Source: Rhodospirillales bacterium
GTDB lineage: Bacteria; Pseudomonadota; Alphaproteobacteria; Acetobacterales; Acetobacteraceae
NCBI GenBank assembly: GCA_028869995.1
Contig: JAGWQN010000082.1
Span: 1 to 43,450 of the forward strand
Reading direction: 5' to 3'
DNA length: 43,450 nucleotides
The translations under genes and the position numbers were made by a program. Below, piece after piece: positions 7,364 through 15,728 of the stretch. Positions within the stretch are counted from its first letter, which is position 1, and the number at the start of each line of letters is the position of its first letter. The notes beneath the pieces were generated by a model. That model made no database searches, was not told the DNA's origin, and saw only the letters and a list, made by a program, of their open reading frames with translations.

Positions 7364-9028
7364 ATGTGGGGTCGGGGCCTGCTCGCCCGCCTTGTGGCGG
7401 CGGATCGGGCACTCGAACTCGTGTTCGCCGATCCCGCGACCGGCATCCTCGTGCTCGACACCAAGTTGCGCATCCGCCGCTGCAATCCCGCGATGGCGGC
7501 ACTGGCCGGCATCGCCCCGGAGCGTATCGGCCTCGACCCGCTCGCCCTTTTTGCCGAGTCCGACCGTGAGGCGGTGGAGCGGGAACTGCGCGGCCTGCGC
7601 GCCCGCGGCCAGGAACGGGCGCTGGCTGCGCGGACCGCCGCGGGCATCGGGGTCGCGCTCACGCTGGTCCCCGCCACCGAGCGCGACGGAAGGCTCGCGG
7701 CCGTGCTGCTGCGCGCCGCCGACCTCACGCCCCTGCGCGCGCTCGAGGCACAGCTTGCGCAAAGCCAGAAGCAACTCGCGCTGGGGCAGCTCGCCGCCGG
7801 TATTGCGCACGACTTCAACAACCTGCTGACGGCGGTTCTCGGCAGTGCGGAGGCCATCGCGCAACGCGACCCGGATGCCGCCACGCTGGAGGATGCCGCC
7901 CAGATCCGCACCAGTGCCGAGCGCGGCGGCGCTCTCGTGCGCCAGCTCCTCGCTTTCGGCCGCCAGCAGGTGCTGGCGCCCCGGCCGCTCGCGGTCAACG
8001 AAACCCTGGTCGCGCTGCGCAGCCTGCTCGCCCGCCTTCTCGGCGCGCGCATCCACCTCGACCTCGCGCTCGAGCAAAGCGGCCCGGGAGAGAAGGGGCC
8101 GATGGTGCGCGTCGATCCGGTGCAGCTCGACCAGGTTCTCATCAACCTCGCGGTCAATGCCCGCGACGCGATCATGGAAAAGCGCGGCGATGCCGGCGGC
8201 GAGCTTCGGCTGGCGAGCGGGCATGCCACGCTGCACCGCCCGCTCGTGCCCGAGGGCGCCGCGGTCGGCGGCGGCGCGGAGACGATCCCGCCCGGTCGCT
8301 GGGTCACGATCGAGGTCGCCGACACCGGTGCCGGCATGTCGCCGGAGGTGATGGCGCGCATCTTCGAGCCATTTTTCACCACCCGCCGCGAGAAGGGCGG
8401 TTCCGGTCTTGGGCTTTCGACCGTTCACGGGATCGTGCGCCAGTCGGAGGGCTATCTCACCGTTGCCAGCAAGCCGGGGCAGGGCACCGTGATGCGCGTC
8501 TGGCTGCCGCGCTGGGACGGCGCGGCAGACATCGCGATTCCCAAGCTGCCAGGTGCACCCGGCCAGTTGCCGCTGACGGCAGGGCCGGTGGGAGGAGATG
8601 GCGTCCTGCGTCCCACCGACGCGCCCGGGCGGACGCCAGTTGCCTTGCCGGCGGCTCCGCGCGGGCACACCGTGCTGCTGGTCGAGGATGAGGCGCCGGT
8701 TCGCCGTCTTGCCGAGCGGGCCCTCGCCACCGCAGGCTGGAGCGTGGTCGCCACGGCGGACGCCGAAGCTGCGCTGGCGGTGCTGGACACACCGGATCGG
8801 CCGCGGCCGGACGTGCTCGTGACCGACCTTGCGATGCCGGGAATGGATGGTCTCTCGTTGATTGCCGCGGCACGGGCGCGGCTGGATCGGCCGGATCTCC
8901 CGGCCATCGTGGCCAGCGGCTATGCCGACGCGTCGAGCCGGGCCGAGCTGGAAGGACCTGGCATCGTCTTCATGCCGAAGCCCTATACACCTCGTGAGCT
9001 CGCCGCCCGCCTGGCAACCCTCGTGTAG
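7364..9028 (+). CDS. CckA-like hybrid sensor histidine kinase (PAS-HisKA-HATPase-REC)
   Basis: The 554-residue protein has a PAS-like domain (about 20-120), a HisKA dimerisation domain with phospho-accepting H149 in GIAHDFNNLL, an HATPase domain (NAVNAR-type N box, DTGAGMS, GGSGLGLS) and a C-terminal receiver (about 435-554, phospho-Asp in VTDLAMPGMDG, Lys in MPKPYT). The HDFNNLLT box and domain order fit CckA, which feeds ChpT/CtrA and controls flagellar genes in alphaproteobacteria. Unlike Caulobacter CckA, no N-terminal transmembrane helices are visible, so it may be soluble. GGGAG eight bases before ATG 7364 favours this start over ATG 7349. Identity as CckA is inferred; another PAS hybrid kinase is possible. 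Confidence 0.8.
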   Translation: MWGRGLLARLVAADRALELVFADPATGILVLDTKLRIRRCNPAMAALAGIAPERIGLDPLALFAESDREAVERELRGLRARGQERALAARTAAGIGVALTLVPATERDGRLAAVLLRAADLTPLRALEAQLAQSQKQLALGQLAAGIAHDFNNLLTAVLGSAEAIAQRDPDAATLEDAAQIRTSAERGGALVRQLLAFGRQQVLAPRPLAVNETLVALRSLLARLLGARIHLDLALEQSGPGEKGPMVRVDPVQLDQVLINLAVNARDAIMEKRGDAGGELRLASGHATLHRPLVPEGAAVGGGAETIPPGRWVTIEVADTGAGMSPEVMARIFEPFFTTRREKGGSGLGLSTVHGIVRQSEGYLTVASKPGQGTVMRVWLPRWDGAADIAIPKLPGAPGQLPLTAGPVGGDGVLRPTDAPGRTPVALPAAPRGHTVLLVEDEAPVRRLAERALATAGWSVVATADAEAALAVLDTPDRPRPDVLVTDLAMPGMDGLSLIAAARARLDRPDLPAIVASGYADASSRAELEGPGIVFMPKPYTPRELAARLATLV

Positions 9029-9049
9029 GCGGCGTCGGCATCGGTAGGA

Positions 9050-9247
9050 TCAGTGAGGAACGCCGCCGGTGAAGAGGTGTGTCACCGGCCCGAAGAGAGA
9101 GCTGATGCTGGCGCCCATTGCAGCGGCGGCCAGTGCCACCACCGGAATGATGCCCAGGGCCAGCACCGCGTACTCGATGGCGGTGATGCCGCGGCGATCG
9201 TTGGTTAAGCGCAGCAGCCAAGAATGCATGAAGTAAAACGCAGTCAT
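9050..9247 (-). CDS. Flp/Fap-type pilin prepilin (type IVb)
   Basis: This 65-residue protein has the class IVb prepilin layout: a short basic leader ending at G20, then ITAIEYAVLALGIIPVVAL, in which E25 is at +5 and Y26 at +6 after the predicted prepilin-peptidase cut, followed by a hydrophobic helix. Such pilins form Flp pili through the Tad system. The ATG at 9245-9247 has AAGGGGG eight bases upstream; a longer frame to 9394 lacks pilin features. No tad/cpa secretion genes are in the window, so this is an isolated pilin gene here. It ends convergent with the hybrid kinase gene. Confidence 0.85.
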   Translation of the reverse strand: MTAFYFMHSWLLRLTNDRRGITAIEYAVLALGIIPVVALAAAAMGASISSLFGPVTHLFTGGVPH

Positions 9248-9428
9248 CGGGTGCCCCCTTGCAATGGTTCCGGGTGGAACCGGTTTTTTGCGACACCGGA
9301 AAGGAACACCCTTTTTCCTCGTCACGGAGACACTTAATTGGACATTCCGCAACCGATCAATCGAAAACGCCTGCCGGAAGGCCTGTGGCGACATTTATTG
9401 AAGCTTGAAGCACGTCTTCGGCCTTCGG

Positions 9429-9920
9429 TCACCCTCTGCATGAGCCCGCCGCGCAGGCCGCGCACAGCCCGTCGACTTCGATCACGGCGTGTTCCAGCCT
9501 GAAACCGGCGCTTCTCGCGGCCGCCGCGACAGCCTCGCCAACGTCGTGGTCGTCGAGTTCCACCACCGCGTCGCACTGCCGGCAGATAAGGAATTGCACG
9601 AGGGCATGTTCATGCTCGGGCTCAGCGCAGGCGACGAAGGCGCCGAGACGCTCGATCCGATGCACCAGCCGGCGCGCTAGCAGGAAGTCGAGCGCACGAT
9701 AGATCGTCGGCGGCGCCGCTCGTCGCGCTGTCCGCAACTGTTCCAGCAACTGATAGGCGGTGAGCGGCCGGCGCGCCTGCAGCACCAGCGCCAGCACGGC
9801 TCGGCGCAGCGGCGTCAGCGTCTCGCCCTCCCGCTCGCAGGCCGTGGCCGCGGCATTGAGGCGCCGTTCGAGGGCTGGAGGCGGCGAAGCTGCTTCGGCG
9901 ATTGCCAACTTGGCGGTCAC
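9429..9920 (-). CDS. zur: Fur-family metalloregulator, probably Zur
   Basis: The 163-residue protein has the Fur winged-helix domain (LTPLRRAVLALVLQARRPLTAYQLLEQL, then APPTIYRALDFLLARRLVHRIERLGAFVAC) and a dimerisation domain with HEHALVQFLICRQCDAVVELDD and a C-terminal DGLCAAC. The two CxxC-type pairs fit the structural zinc site. The wording around the DNA-recognition helix and HRIERLGAFVAC resembles alphaproteobacterial Zur more than Fur or Irr. The start is GTG at 9918-9920. It is divergent from the tartrate dehydratase gene, 65 bp away. No znuABC operon is in the window, so the zinc assignment rests on sequence pattern alone. Confidence 0.75.
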   Translation of the reverse strand: MTAKLAIAEAASPPPALERRLNAAATACEREGETLTPLRRAVLALVLQARRPLTAYQLLEQLRTARRAAPPTIYRALDFLLARRLVHRIERLGAFVACAEPEHEHALVQFLICRQCDAVVELDDHDVGEAVAAAARSAGFRLEHAVIEVDGLCAACAAGSCRG

Positions 9921-9985
9921 GGGAAGTGACGCTAAGGCAAATCGGACCGCATCGCTACCGCGGCGCCACCGTCAGCAGGTGCATC

Positions 9986-11155
9986 ATGTCCGTGCGCATC
10001 GTCGACATCCGCGAGGTCACGCGCCCGATCGCGTCCCCGATCCGCAACGCCTATATCGACTTCAGCAGGATGACGACGAGCCTCGTCGCTGTCGTAACCG
10101 ATGCCGTGCGCGATGGCCGGCCGGTCATTGGCTACGGCTTCAATTCCAATGGCCGCTACGGCCAGGGCGGCCTGATCCGCGAGCGTTTCGCGCCGCGTAT
10201 CCGCGAGGCCGCGCCTGGCAGCCTGCTCGACGCGGAGGGCACCAATCTCGACCCCGACCGTGTCTGGGCGGCGATGATGGCCAATGAGAAGCCTGGCGGC
10301 CACGGTGAGCGCTCGGTCGCTGTCGGCACGCTCGACATGGCCATCTGGGATGCGGTGGCGAAGATCGCCGGCGTCCCGCTGTTCCGCCTGCTTGCCGAGC
10401 GCGCCGGCCGCGCTCCCAGTCCGCGCGTCTTCGTCTACGCCGCCGGCGGCTATTACTATCCGGGCAAGGACACGAAGCAGCTCCGCGCCGAGATGCGTTC
10501 CTACGTCGATCGGGGCTACACCGTCGTCAAGATGAAGATCGGCGGCGCCTCGCTCGACGAGGATCGCGCGCGCATCGAAGCCGTGCTCGAGGAAATCGGC
10601 ACCCGGGCCCAGCTGGCGGTCGATGCCAATGGCCGTTTCGACCTCGAGACCGCCATCGCCTATGCCCGGATGCTGCGGGCCTACCCGCTGTTCTGGTACG
10701 AGGAGCCGGGCGACCCGCTGGATTACGCCCTGCAGGCGGCGCTTGCCGAGTTCTACCCCGGCTCCATGGCCACCGGCGAGAACCTGTTCAGCCACCAGGA
10801 CGCGCGCAACCTGCTGCGCCACGGTGGCATGCGCCCGGACCGCGACTGGCTGCAGTTTGATTGCGCCCTTTCCTACGGGCTCTGCGAATATCAGCGCACG
10901 CTCGAGGTCGTGCGCGCCGCCGGCTGGTCACCTTCCCGCTGCATCCCCCATGGCGGCCACCAGATGTCGCTCGCCATCGCCGCCGGCCTCGGCCTCGGCG
11001 GCAACGAGAACTACCCCGACCTGTTCCAGCCCTACGGCGGCTTCCCCGACAGCGTCGAGGTCAGGGACGGACATATCGTCATGCCGGAGCTTCCTGGCGT
11101 CGGCTTCGAGGGTAAGGCCAACCTCATCGCCGCCATGCGCGAACTGGCCGCGTAA
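9986..11155 (+). CDS. tarD: Enolase-superfamily dehydratase, D(-)-tartrate dehydratase-like
   Basis: The 389-residue enzyme belongs to the mandelate racemase/enolase superfamily. It has the N-terminal capping domain (SPIRNAYIDFSRMTTSLVAV) and the barrel with general base Lys in VVKMKIGG, the Mg2+ ligands in VDANGRFD, WYEEPGDPLDY and GENLFS, and the C-terminal catalytic His region IPHGGHQM. The N-terminus (SNGRYGQGGLIRERF) closely resembles Bradyrhizobium D-tartrate dehydratase as I recall it, so dehydration of D-tartrate to oxaloacetate is the best guess. The start at ATG 9986 (MSVRIVDIREV) matches the family; an in-frame start at 9902 would add 28 odd residues. No dicarboxylate transporter is adjacent. 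Confidence 0.82.
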   Translation: MSVRIVDIREVTRPIASPIRNAYIDFSRMTTSLVAVVTDAVRDGRPVIGYGFNSNGRYGQGGLIRERFAPRIREAAPGSLLDAEGTNLDPDRVWAAMMANEKPGGHGERSVAVGTLDMAIWDAVAKIAGVPLFRLLAERAGRAPSPRVFVYAAGGYYYPGKDTKQLRAEMRSYVDRGYTVVKMKIGGASLDEDRARIEAVLEEIGTRAQLAVDANGRFDLETAIAYARMLRAYPLFWYEEPGDPLDYALQAALAEFYPGSMATGENLFSHQDARNLLRHGGMRPDRDWLQFDCALSYGLCEYQRTLEVVRAAGWSPSRCIPHGGHQMSLAIAAGLGLGGNENYPDLFQPYGGFPDSVEVRDGHIVMPELPGVGFEGKANLIAAMRELAA

Positions 11156-11203
11156 GGCGCCGGTTCTCGGCGGCGAACCTTTTTTGGCCGCGCCACGTGA
11201 CAG

Positions 11204-11218
11204 GAACAAAAAAAGAAC
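11204..11218 (+). promoter_or_regulatory. LexA (SOS) box upstream of recA
   Basis: GAAC-AAAAAAA-GAAC is an exact GAAC-N7-GAAC direct repeat, the reverse complement of the alphaproteobacterial LexA consensus GTTC-N7-GTTC. It lies 105 bp before the recA ATG. A weak -35-like TTAACG (11225-11230) follows at once, with a poor -10-like TTGTAT at 11249-11254, so LexA would cover the promoter. The tarD stop is 48 bp upstream. Confidence 0.85.
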
Positions 11219-11323
11219 GATAAGTTAACGCCAACGTCCGCGTTGCGATTGTATCCCGCTTTTGACGCGTGCAGTGTGCGACGAACGGACCTGAGACAAC
11301 TGGATTCGTGCGGAGACTGAGAG

Positions 11324-12349
<1,026 letters not shown>

Positions 12350-12358
12350 CCGCGCGAC

Positions 12359-12757
12359 GTGCTCCCCCCGGCGGACCAGGCCTTGATCGAGGCGGCCCGC
12401 GCCGTCCTCGCCACGCATTACCGGCCGTTCTGGCACACGGTGGCGGCGGCGGTGCGCGGCGCGGATGGGCGGATCGTGACCGGCATTCATCTCGGTACCA
12501 CGGTTGGCAGCATGGCGACCTGCGCCGAGGCGGTGGCGATCGGGCGGGCGCTGCTCGAGGGTGTGCGCGAGGTCGAGACCATCGTTGCCGTGCGCCAGCC
12601 GAAGCCGCAGGAGCCGCAGGGCCCGCCGGCCATCGTGCCGCCCTGCGGCCGCTGCCGCGAGTTGCTGCTCGACCACCATCCCGCCGCGCGCGTGATCCTC
12701 GCCCCGGATCTGGCGGTGCCCATCTCCCAACTGCTGCCGACGCCCTACCAGCGCTGA
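12359..12757 (+). CDS. Cytidine deaminase-like zinc enzyme
   Basis: This 132-residue protein has the small tetrameric cytidine-deaminase fold: zinc ligand and catalytic Glu in TCAEA (C55, E57), and the second zinc pair in PPCGRC (C96, C99). It lacks the usual FNVENA substrate loop of true cytidine deaminases, with GIHLGTTVGS at that place instead. A blasticidin-S-deaminase-like or other nucleoside-analogue specificity is therefore possible. The start is GTG at 12359, nine bases after the recA stop; no good ribosome site is seen, suggesting coupling to recA. The next gene begins five bases after its stop. Confidence 0.75.
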   Translation: MLPPADQALIEAARAVLATHYRPFWHTVAAAVRGADGRIVTGIHLGTTVGSMATCAEAVAIGRALLEGVREVETIVAVRQPKPQEPQGPPAIVPPCGRCRELLLDHHPAARVILAPDLAVPISQLLPTPYQR

Positions 12758-12762
12758 CCTCG

Positions 12763-13701
12763 ATGTCGCACGCCCCCTGGCCGGCGCATTTCGACGGCCG
12801 GCGCTTCTTCAGCCCGTGGCAGCATGCACCCGGCCGCTCGCGCGCGGAGCTGCTGCGCTGGCGCCTCGCCAGGCGCCCGGCATGGCCGCGCGCCTTTCCC
12901 TCGCCTTTTCACGACCGCCCGTCGCCACGCAGCGAGGCGTTGCGCGCCACGCTCGTCGGCCACGCGACCCTGCTCTACCAGATCGCCGGGGCGAATATCC
13001 TCGTCGATCCTGTCTGGAGCCATCGCGCAAGCCCGTTCCGCTTCGCCGGCCCCTTCCGCCGCAATGCGCCCGGCATCACGCTGGCGGACCTGCCGGAGCT
13101 GGACGCGGTGCTCGTCACCCACGGCCATTACGACCATCTGGACCGCGCAACGCTGCGCCGGCTGCGCCCACGCCGCACCATCGTCCCGCTTGGCAATGCC
13201 CGCGCCGTTCCGGGTGGCGCCGACGAGATCGACTGGGGCGGGTCGGCGGCGATCGCGCCTGGCGTACGTGTGCACGCTATCCCCTGCCACCACTGGTCCG
13301 CCCGCACGCCCTGGGATCGCAACCGCGCCCTCTGGTGCGCCTATGTCCTCGAAACGCCGGCCGGCATGATCGTTCACATCGGCGATACGGGTTTTCACGA
13401 CGGCGCCCTGTTCGCCGCCTTGCGCGCGGCTTTTGGCGAGCCTTTGCTGGTCGCGCTGCCGATCGGCGCCTATGCGCCGCGCTGGTTCATGCGCACGCAG
13501 CACATGGATCCCGACGAAGCCGTCGCCGCCTTCCGCCTGCTCGGGGCACGGCACGGTATCGGCCACCACTGGGGCACGTTCCACCTGACCGACGAAGCGA
13601 TTGCCGAACCGGCCGAGCGCCTTGCCGAAGCCTGCGCCCGCGCCGGCATCGCGCGCTTTGTCGCATTCCGTCCCGGCCAGGTTCTGCACCTGGAAGCCTG
13701 A
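12763..13701 (+). CDS. Metallo-beta-lactamase-fold hydrolase, NAPE-PLD/UlaG-like
   Basis: The 312-residue cytosolic protein carries the zinc motif THGHYDHLD (about residues 123-131), with further ligands in IPCHHWSAR, HIGDTGFHD and the C-terminal GIGHHWGTF. The order and the N-terminal LVGHATLLYQIAGANILVDPVWSHRASP segment match N-acyl-phosphatidylethanolamine phospholipase D-like and UlaG-like metallohydrolases, which cleave phosphodiesters or lactones. There is no signal peptide or membrane segment. It is third in a recA-deaminase-hydrolase run with gaps of nine and five bases, so it may share SOS control. The substrate is not known. Confidence 0.85.
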   Translation: MSHAPWPAHFDGRRFFSPWQHAPGRSRAELLRWRLARRPAWPRAFPSPFHDRPSPRSEALRATLVGHATLLYQIAGANILVDPVWSHRASPFRFAGPFRRNAPGITLADLPELDAVLVTHGHYDHLDRATLRRLRPRRTIVPLGNARAVPGGADEIDWGGSAAIAPGVRVHAIPCHHWSARTPWDRNRALWCAYVLETPAGMIVHIGDTGFHDGALFAALRAAFGEPLLVALPIGAYAPRWFMRTQHMDPDEAVAAFRLLGARHGIGHHWGTFHLTDEAIAEPAERLAEACARAGIARFVAFRPGQVLHLEA

Positions 13702-13759
13702 GGCTCTTCAAGGCGTTCGAAGGCCCGCCCACCGGTGCCCGCAACCCGCCGCTCGCGTC

Positions 13760-14227
13760 TCAGACGGCCCGCGCCCGCCGGAGCAGATAGATCGAGGTCA
13801 CCATCACCAGGATCAGCACCGCGAGCAGGCCCAGTTCTACCATCGTCGGCACGAAGTTCATCGGCCCCTTGCCCGGCGCCGTCTCCGACGATTGCAGCGT
13901 GATCACCAGCACACGGCGGATCGAGGCGATCAGCCCGACGATCAGGAACGGTTCGCCATCCAGGGTCCCCGAGGTCAGGGAGACGCGCACGGTGTGCAGG
14001 ATCTCGGCCAGCATCAGCACGAACAGCAGGCGGTCGATGACGACGAAGAACGTCGTCCCACTGCCGCCGAGCCGCAACCCCTGCCACAGGATCAGCGCCG
14101 CCGCGCCCAGCGTCAGCACGGCGGTGACCGAGAGAAGTGCGCCGATCGCCACCGATAGCCCGTGTTCGACGGCCAGGAAGCCACGTTCCGCGCGCGCCAC
14201 CAGCGAAAGCGGCCGAGGGGCGGTCAT
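13760..14227 (-). CDS. PsiE-like phosphate-starvation-inducible family membrane protein
   Basis: The 155-residue protein has four hydrophobic segments (about 22-50, 62-78, 92-110 and 126-148) and the family core LLFVLMLAEILHTVRVSL followed by EPFLIVGLIASIRRVLVITL, which matches the PsiE/phosphate-starvation-inducible E family. The role of this family is unknown. Its ribosome site GGAG lies in the loop of a perfect hairpin just before the ATG. It ends convergent with the metallohydrolase gene, 58 bp away. No pho box was recognised. Confidence 0.78.
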   Translation of the reverse strand: MTAPRPLSLVARAERGFLAVEHGLSVAIGALLSVTAVLTLGAAALILWQGLRLGGSGTTFFVVIDRLLFVLMLAEILHTVRVSLTSGTLDGEPFLIVGLIASIRRVLVITLQSSETAPGKGPMNFVPTMVELGLLAVLILVMVTSIYLLRRARAV

Positions 14228-14229
14228 GG

Positions 14230-14245
14230 GGTGATCTCCATCACC
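14230..14245 (-). promoter_or_regulatory. Hairpin holding the ribosome binding site of the psiE-like gene in its loop
   Basis: Read on the minus strand, GGTGAT-GGAG-ATCACC forms a perfect 6-bp stem with a four-base loop, and the loop is the Shine-Dalgarno sequence GGAG. The ATG follows two bases after the stem. Such a structure would restrain or tune initiation of the PsiE-like protein, as in RNA thermometers or protein-bound leaders. The mRNA 5' end is not known. Confidence 0.45.
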
Positions 14246-14303
14246 TTGGCATCCTTGGCGACGCGATCACGTCGTTGCCTTTCGCTTTCACGACGGTGCT
14301 GAG

Positions 14304-14375
14304 CGGCATGGTCCCTGCGACTCCTCTGACGGGACCACTGTCCATGCCGAAAGTGCCGGCTACAACGGCATTTCA
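14304..14375. other. Nested inverted repeats in a 198-bp gene-free stretch
   Basis: Between the psiE-like gene and the hydrolase gene, TGGTCCC (14309-14315) pairs with GGGACCA (14331-14337), the outer GGCATG (14305-14310) pairs with CATGCC (14343-14348), and TGCCG (14345-14349) can pair with CGGCA (14366-14370). The first two pairings compete partly. This could be the psiE-like leader, an operator or a small RNA. I see no reading frame worth calling here. Confidence 0.3.
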
Positions 14376-14379
14376 CGGG

Positions 14380-14403
14380 GGGCAGGCGTGACGAAACGCC
14401 CCC
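14380..14403 (-). terminator. Possible terminator after the alpha/beta hydrolase gene
   Basis: On the minus strand GGGGGCGT-TTCGTC-ACGCC-TG-CCC forms a stem of five plus three pairs (14385-14389 with 14396-14400, extended by G/C runs) 23 bp after the hydrolase stop. There is no clear T-run, so termination efficiency is uncertain. Confidence 0.35.
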
Positions 14404-14425
14404 AGCCGCGCCCGGCCACGCGCGA

Positions 14426-15259
14426 TCAGGGGTTCGCCGCGATGAACGCCTCGACAAGCGCGTTGAAAACGGCCGGCCGCTCGAAATAGGCGGAATGCGC
14501 CGCCCGCTCGATCGTCGCGAACCGCACGCCCGTGGCCGCGCGTGCCATGCCGGCCATGGCGGGAGGCGCAATCACCGTGTCTTCCTCGTTGGCGATCAAC
14601 AGCACCGGGCAGGCGACCCCGGCAAGCTCCGCCGGCTCGCGCCGGCGCGCGGCACCCAGCCGCAGGCGCAACGCTTCCTTGTCGAGCGCGAGGTTGGCGT
14701 CGTTGATGTGCTGGTAGAGCAGGTGCATCGCCGGCTGCTCCTCCGCCAGGCGCAGCCCCGCGGCGGGGTGGATGCCGCCGGCCAGCATCCGCGCTCGCGT
14801 CGCCTGCGCGGCTTGCTCCCAGGCGGCGATCGCCGCGCGGTCCGACGCCGGCAGCCGCTGCGGATCGAGCGTGCCGGTGGTCGCCGCGAGCACGACGCCG
14901 CGCAGGCCCGCGGGTCGCGTGAGCGCGTATTCCAGGGCCGTCCACCCGCCCATCGACTGCGCCACCACGTGATGCGCGCCAATCCCCAGCGTCTCGACGA
15001 TGGCCGCCAGATCCGCGGCGTAATCCGCCGGATCCGGTCCTCCGGGAATGGGCGAGGAGGGCAGGAAGCCGCGATGAGCGAACGCGACACAGGTCCGCGT
15101 CGGTGCGAAATGCGCCACTTGCTGGAACCAGGACATATGGTTGCCGCCCAGCCCGTGCGCGAAGATCAGCGCCGGCCGCTCGTCGCTATCGCCACCTTGC
15201 GTCACCTCGACATGCAGCGTGCCGAAGGGGCGGCGAATGGCATGGATGGATCGCTTCAT
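14426..15259 (-). CDS. Alpha/beta hydrolase
   Basis: The 277-residue protein has the alpha/beta hydrolase pattern: oxyanion segment AHGLGGNH (about 35-42), nucleophile Ser in VAQSMGG (near 103), Asp in ANEEDTV and His in RAAHSAYF. Relatives include 3-oxoadipate enol-lactonase and other lactonases or esterases. Its ATG overlaps the TGA of the thioesterase gene (ATGA), so the two are coupled, and an SMP-30 lactonase lies one gene upstream. This context suggests hydrolysis of a lactone or ester in a degradative pathway, but the substrate is unknown. The same frame is open further upstream only by chance. Confidence 0.85.
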   Translation of the reverse strand: MKRSIHAIRRPFGTLHVEVTQGGDSDERPALIFAHGLGGNHMSWFQQVAHFAPTRTCVAFAHRGFLPSSPIPGGPDPADYAADLAAIVETLGIGAHHVVAQSMGGWTALEYALTRPAGLRGVVLAATTGTLDPQRLPASDRAAIAAWEQAAQATRARMLAGGIHPAAGLRLAEEQPAMHLLYQHINDANLALDKEALRLRLGAARRREPAELAGVACPVLLIANEEDTVIAPPAMAGMARAATGVRFATIERAAHSAYFERPAVFNALVEAFIAANP

Positions 15260-15693
15260 CGTGAACGTTCCTTGAGGTCGAGGACCATGCAGGTCGAGGT
15301 GGCGTGCGCGAGCAGCCTTCCGGTGCCATCCACCACCCGCGACTGCGCCAGGATCAGCGTCCGCCCGGCATGGATCACGCTGCCCTCCCCGGTCAGCACC
15401 CCGCCATCCGGTGCGATCGGCCGCAGGCAGTGAAGGTGCAGGTCGGCCGTGGTCGAGGTCTTGCCGGCAGGCAGCGTCGAATAGGCGGCGAGCGCGGCCG
15501 CGCTGTCGAGCAGGGTCGCGGTCCAGCCGCCATGGATCGTGCCCGCCGGATTGGTATAGCGCTCCTCGGCCACGCCCTCGAGGCGCACATAGCCGTGCCG
15601 CGCCTCGACGAGGCGAATCGATAGCAGCGACGCCAACGGCGCGCCCGGCCGCTTGCCGGCGACCATCGCCTGCAGATAGTCGAGCCCGGTCAC
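15256..15693 (-). CDS. PaaI-type hotdog-fold thioesterase
   Basis: The 145-residue protein has the hotdog PaaI/YdiI pattern: NPAGTIHGGWTATLLDSAAALA (about residues 48-69) holding the HGG helix, then TTADLHLHCLRPI and the last strand ATSTCMVLDL. These enzymes hydrolyse aryl- or acyl-CoA thioesters in the cytosol. The start is GTG at 15691-15693. It overlaps the following hydrolase by four bases and follows the SMP-30 gene by 35 bp, giving a three-gene operon. Confidence 0.85.
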   Translation of the reverse strand: MTGLDYLQAMVAGKRPGAPLASLLSIRLVEARHGYVRLEGVAEERYTNPAGTIHGGWTATLLDSAAALAAYSTLPAGKTSTTADLHLHCLRPIAPDGGVLTGEGSVIHAGRTLILAQSRVVDGTGRLLAHATSTCMVLDLKERSR

Positions 15694-15728
15694 GGCCGGT
15701 TCCGATCAGGCAACGACATCGCCCGCGC

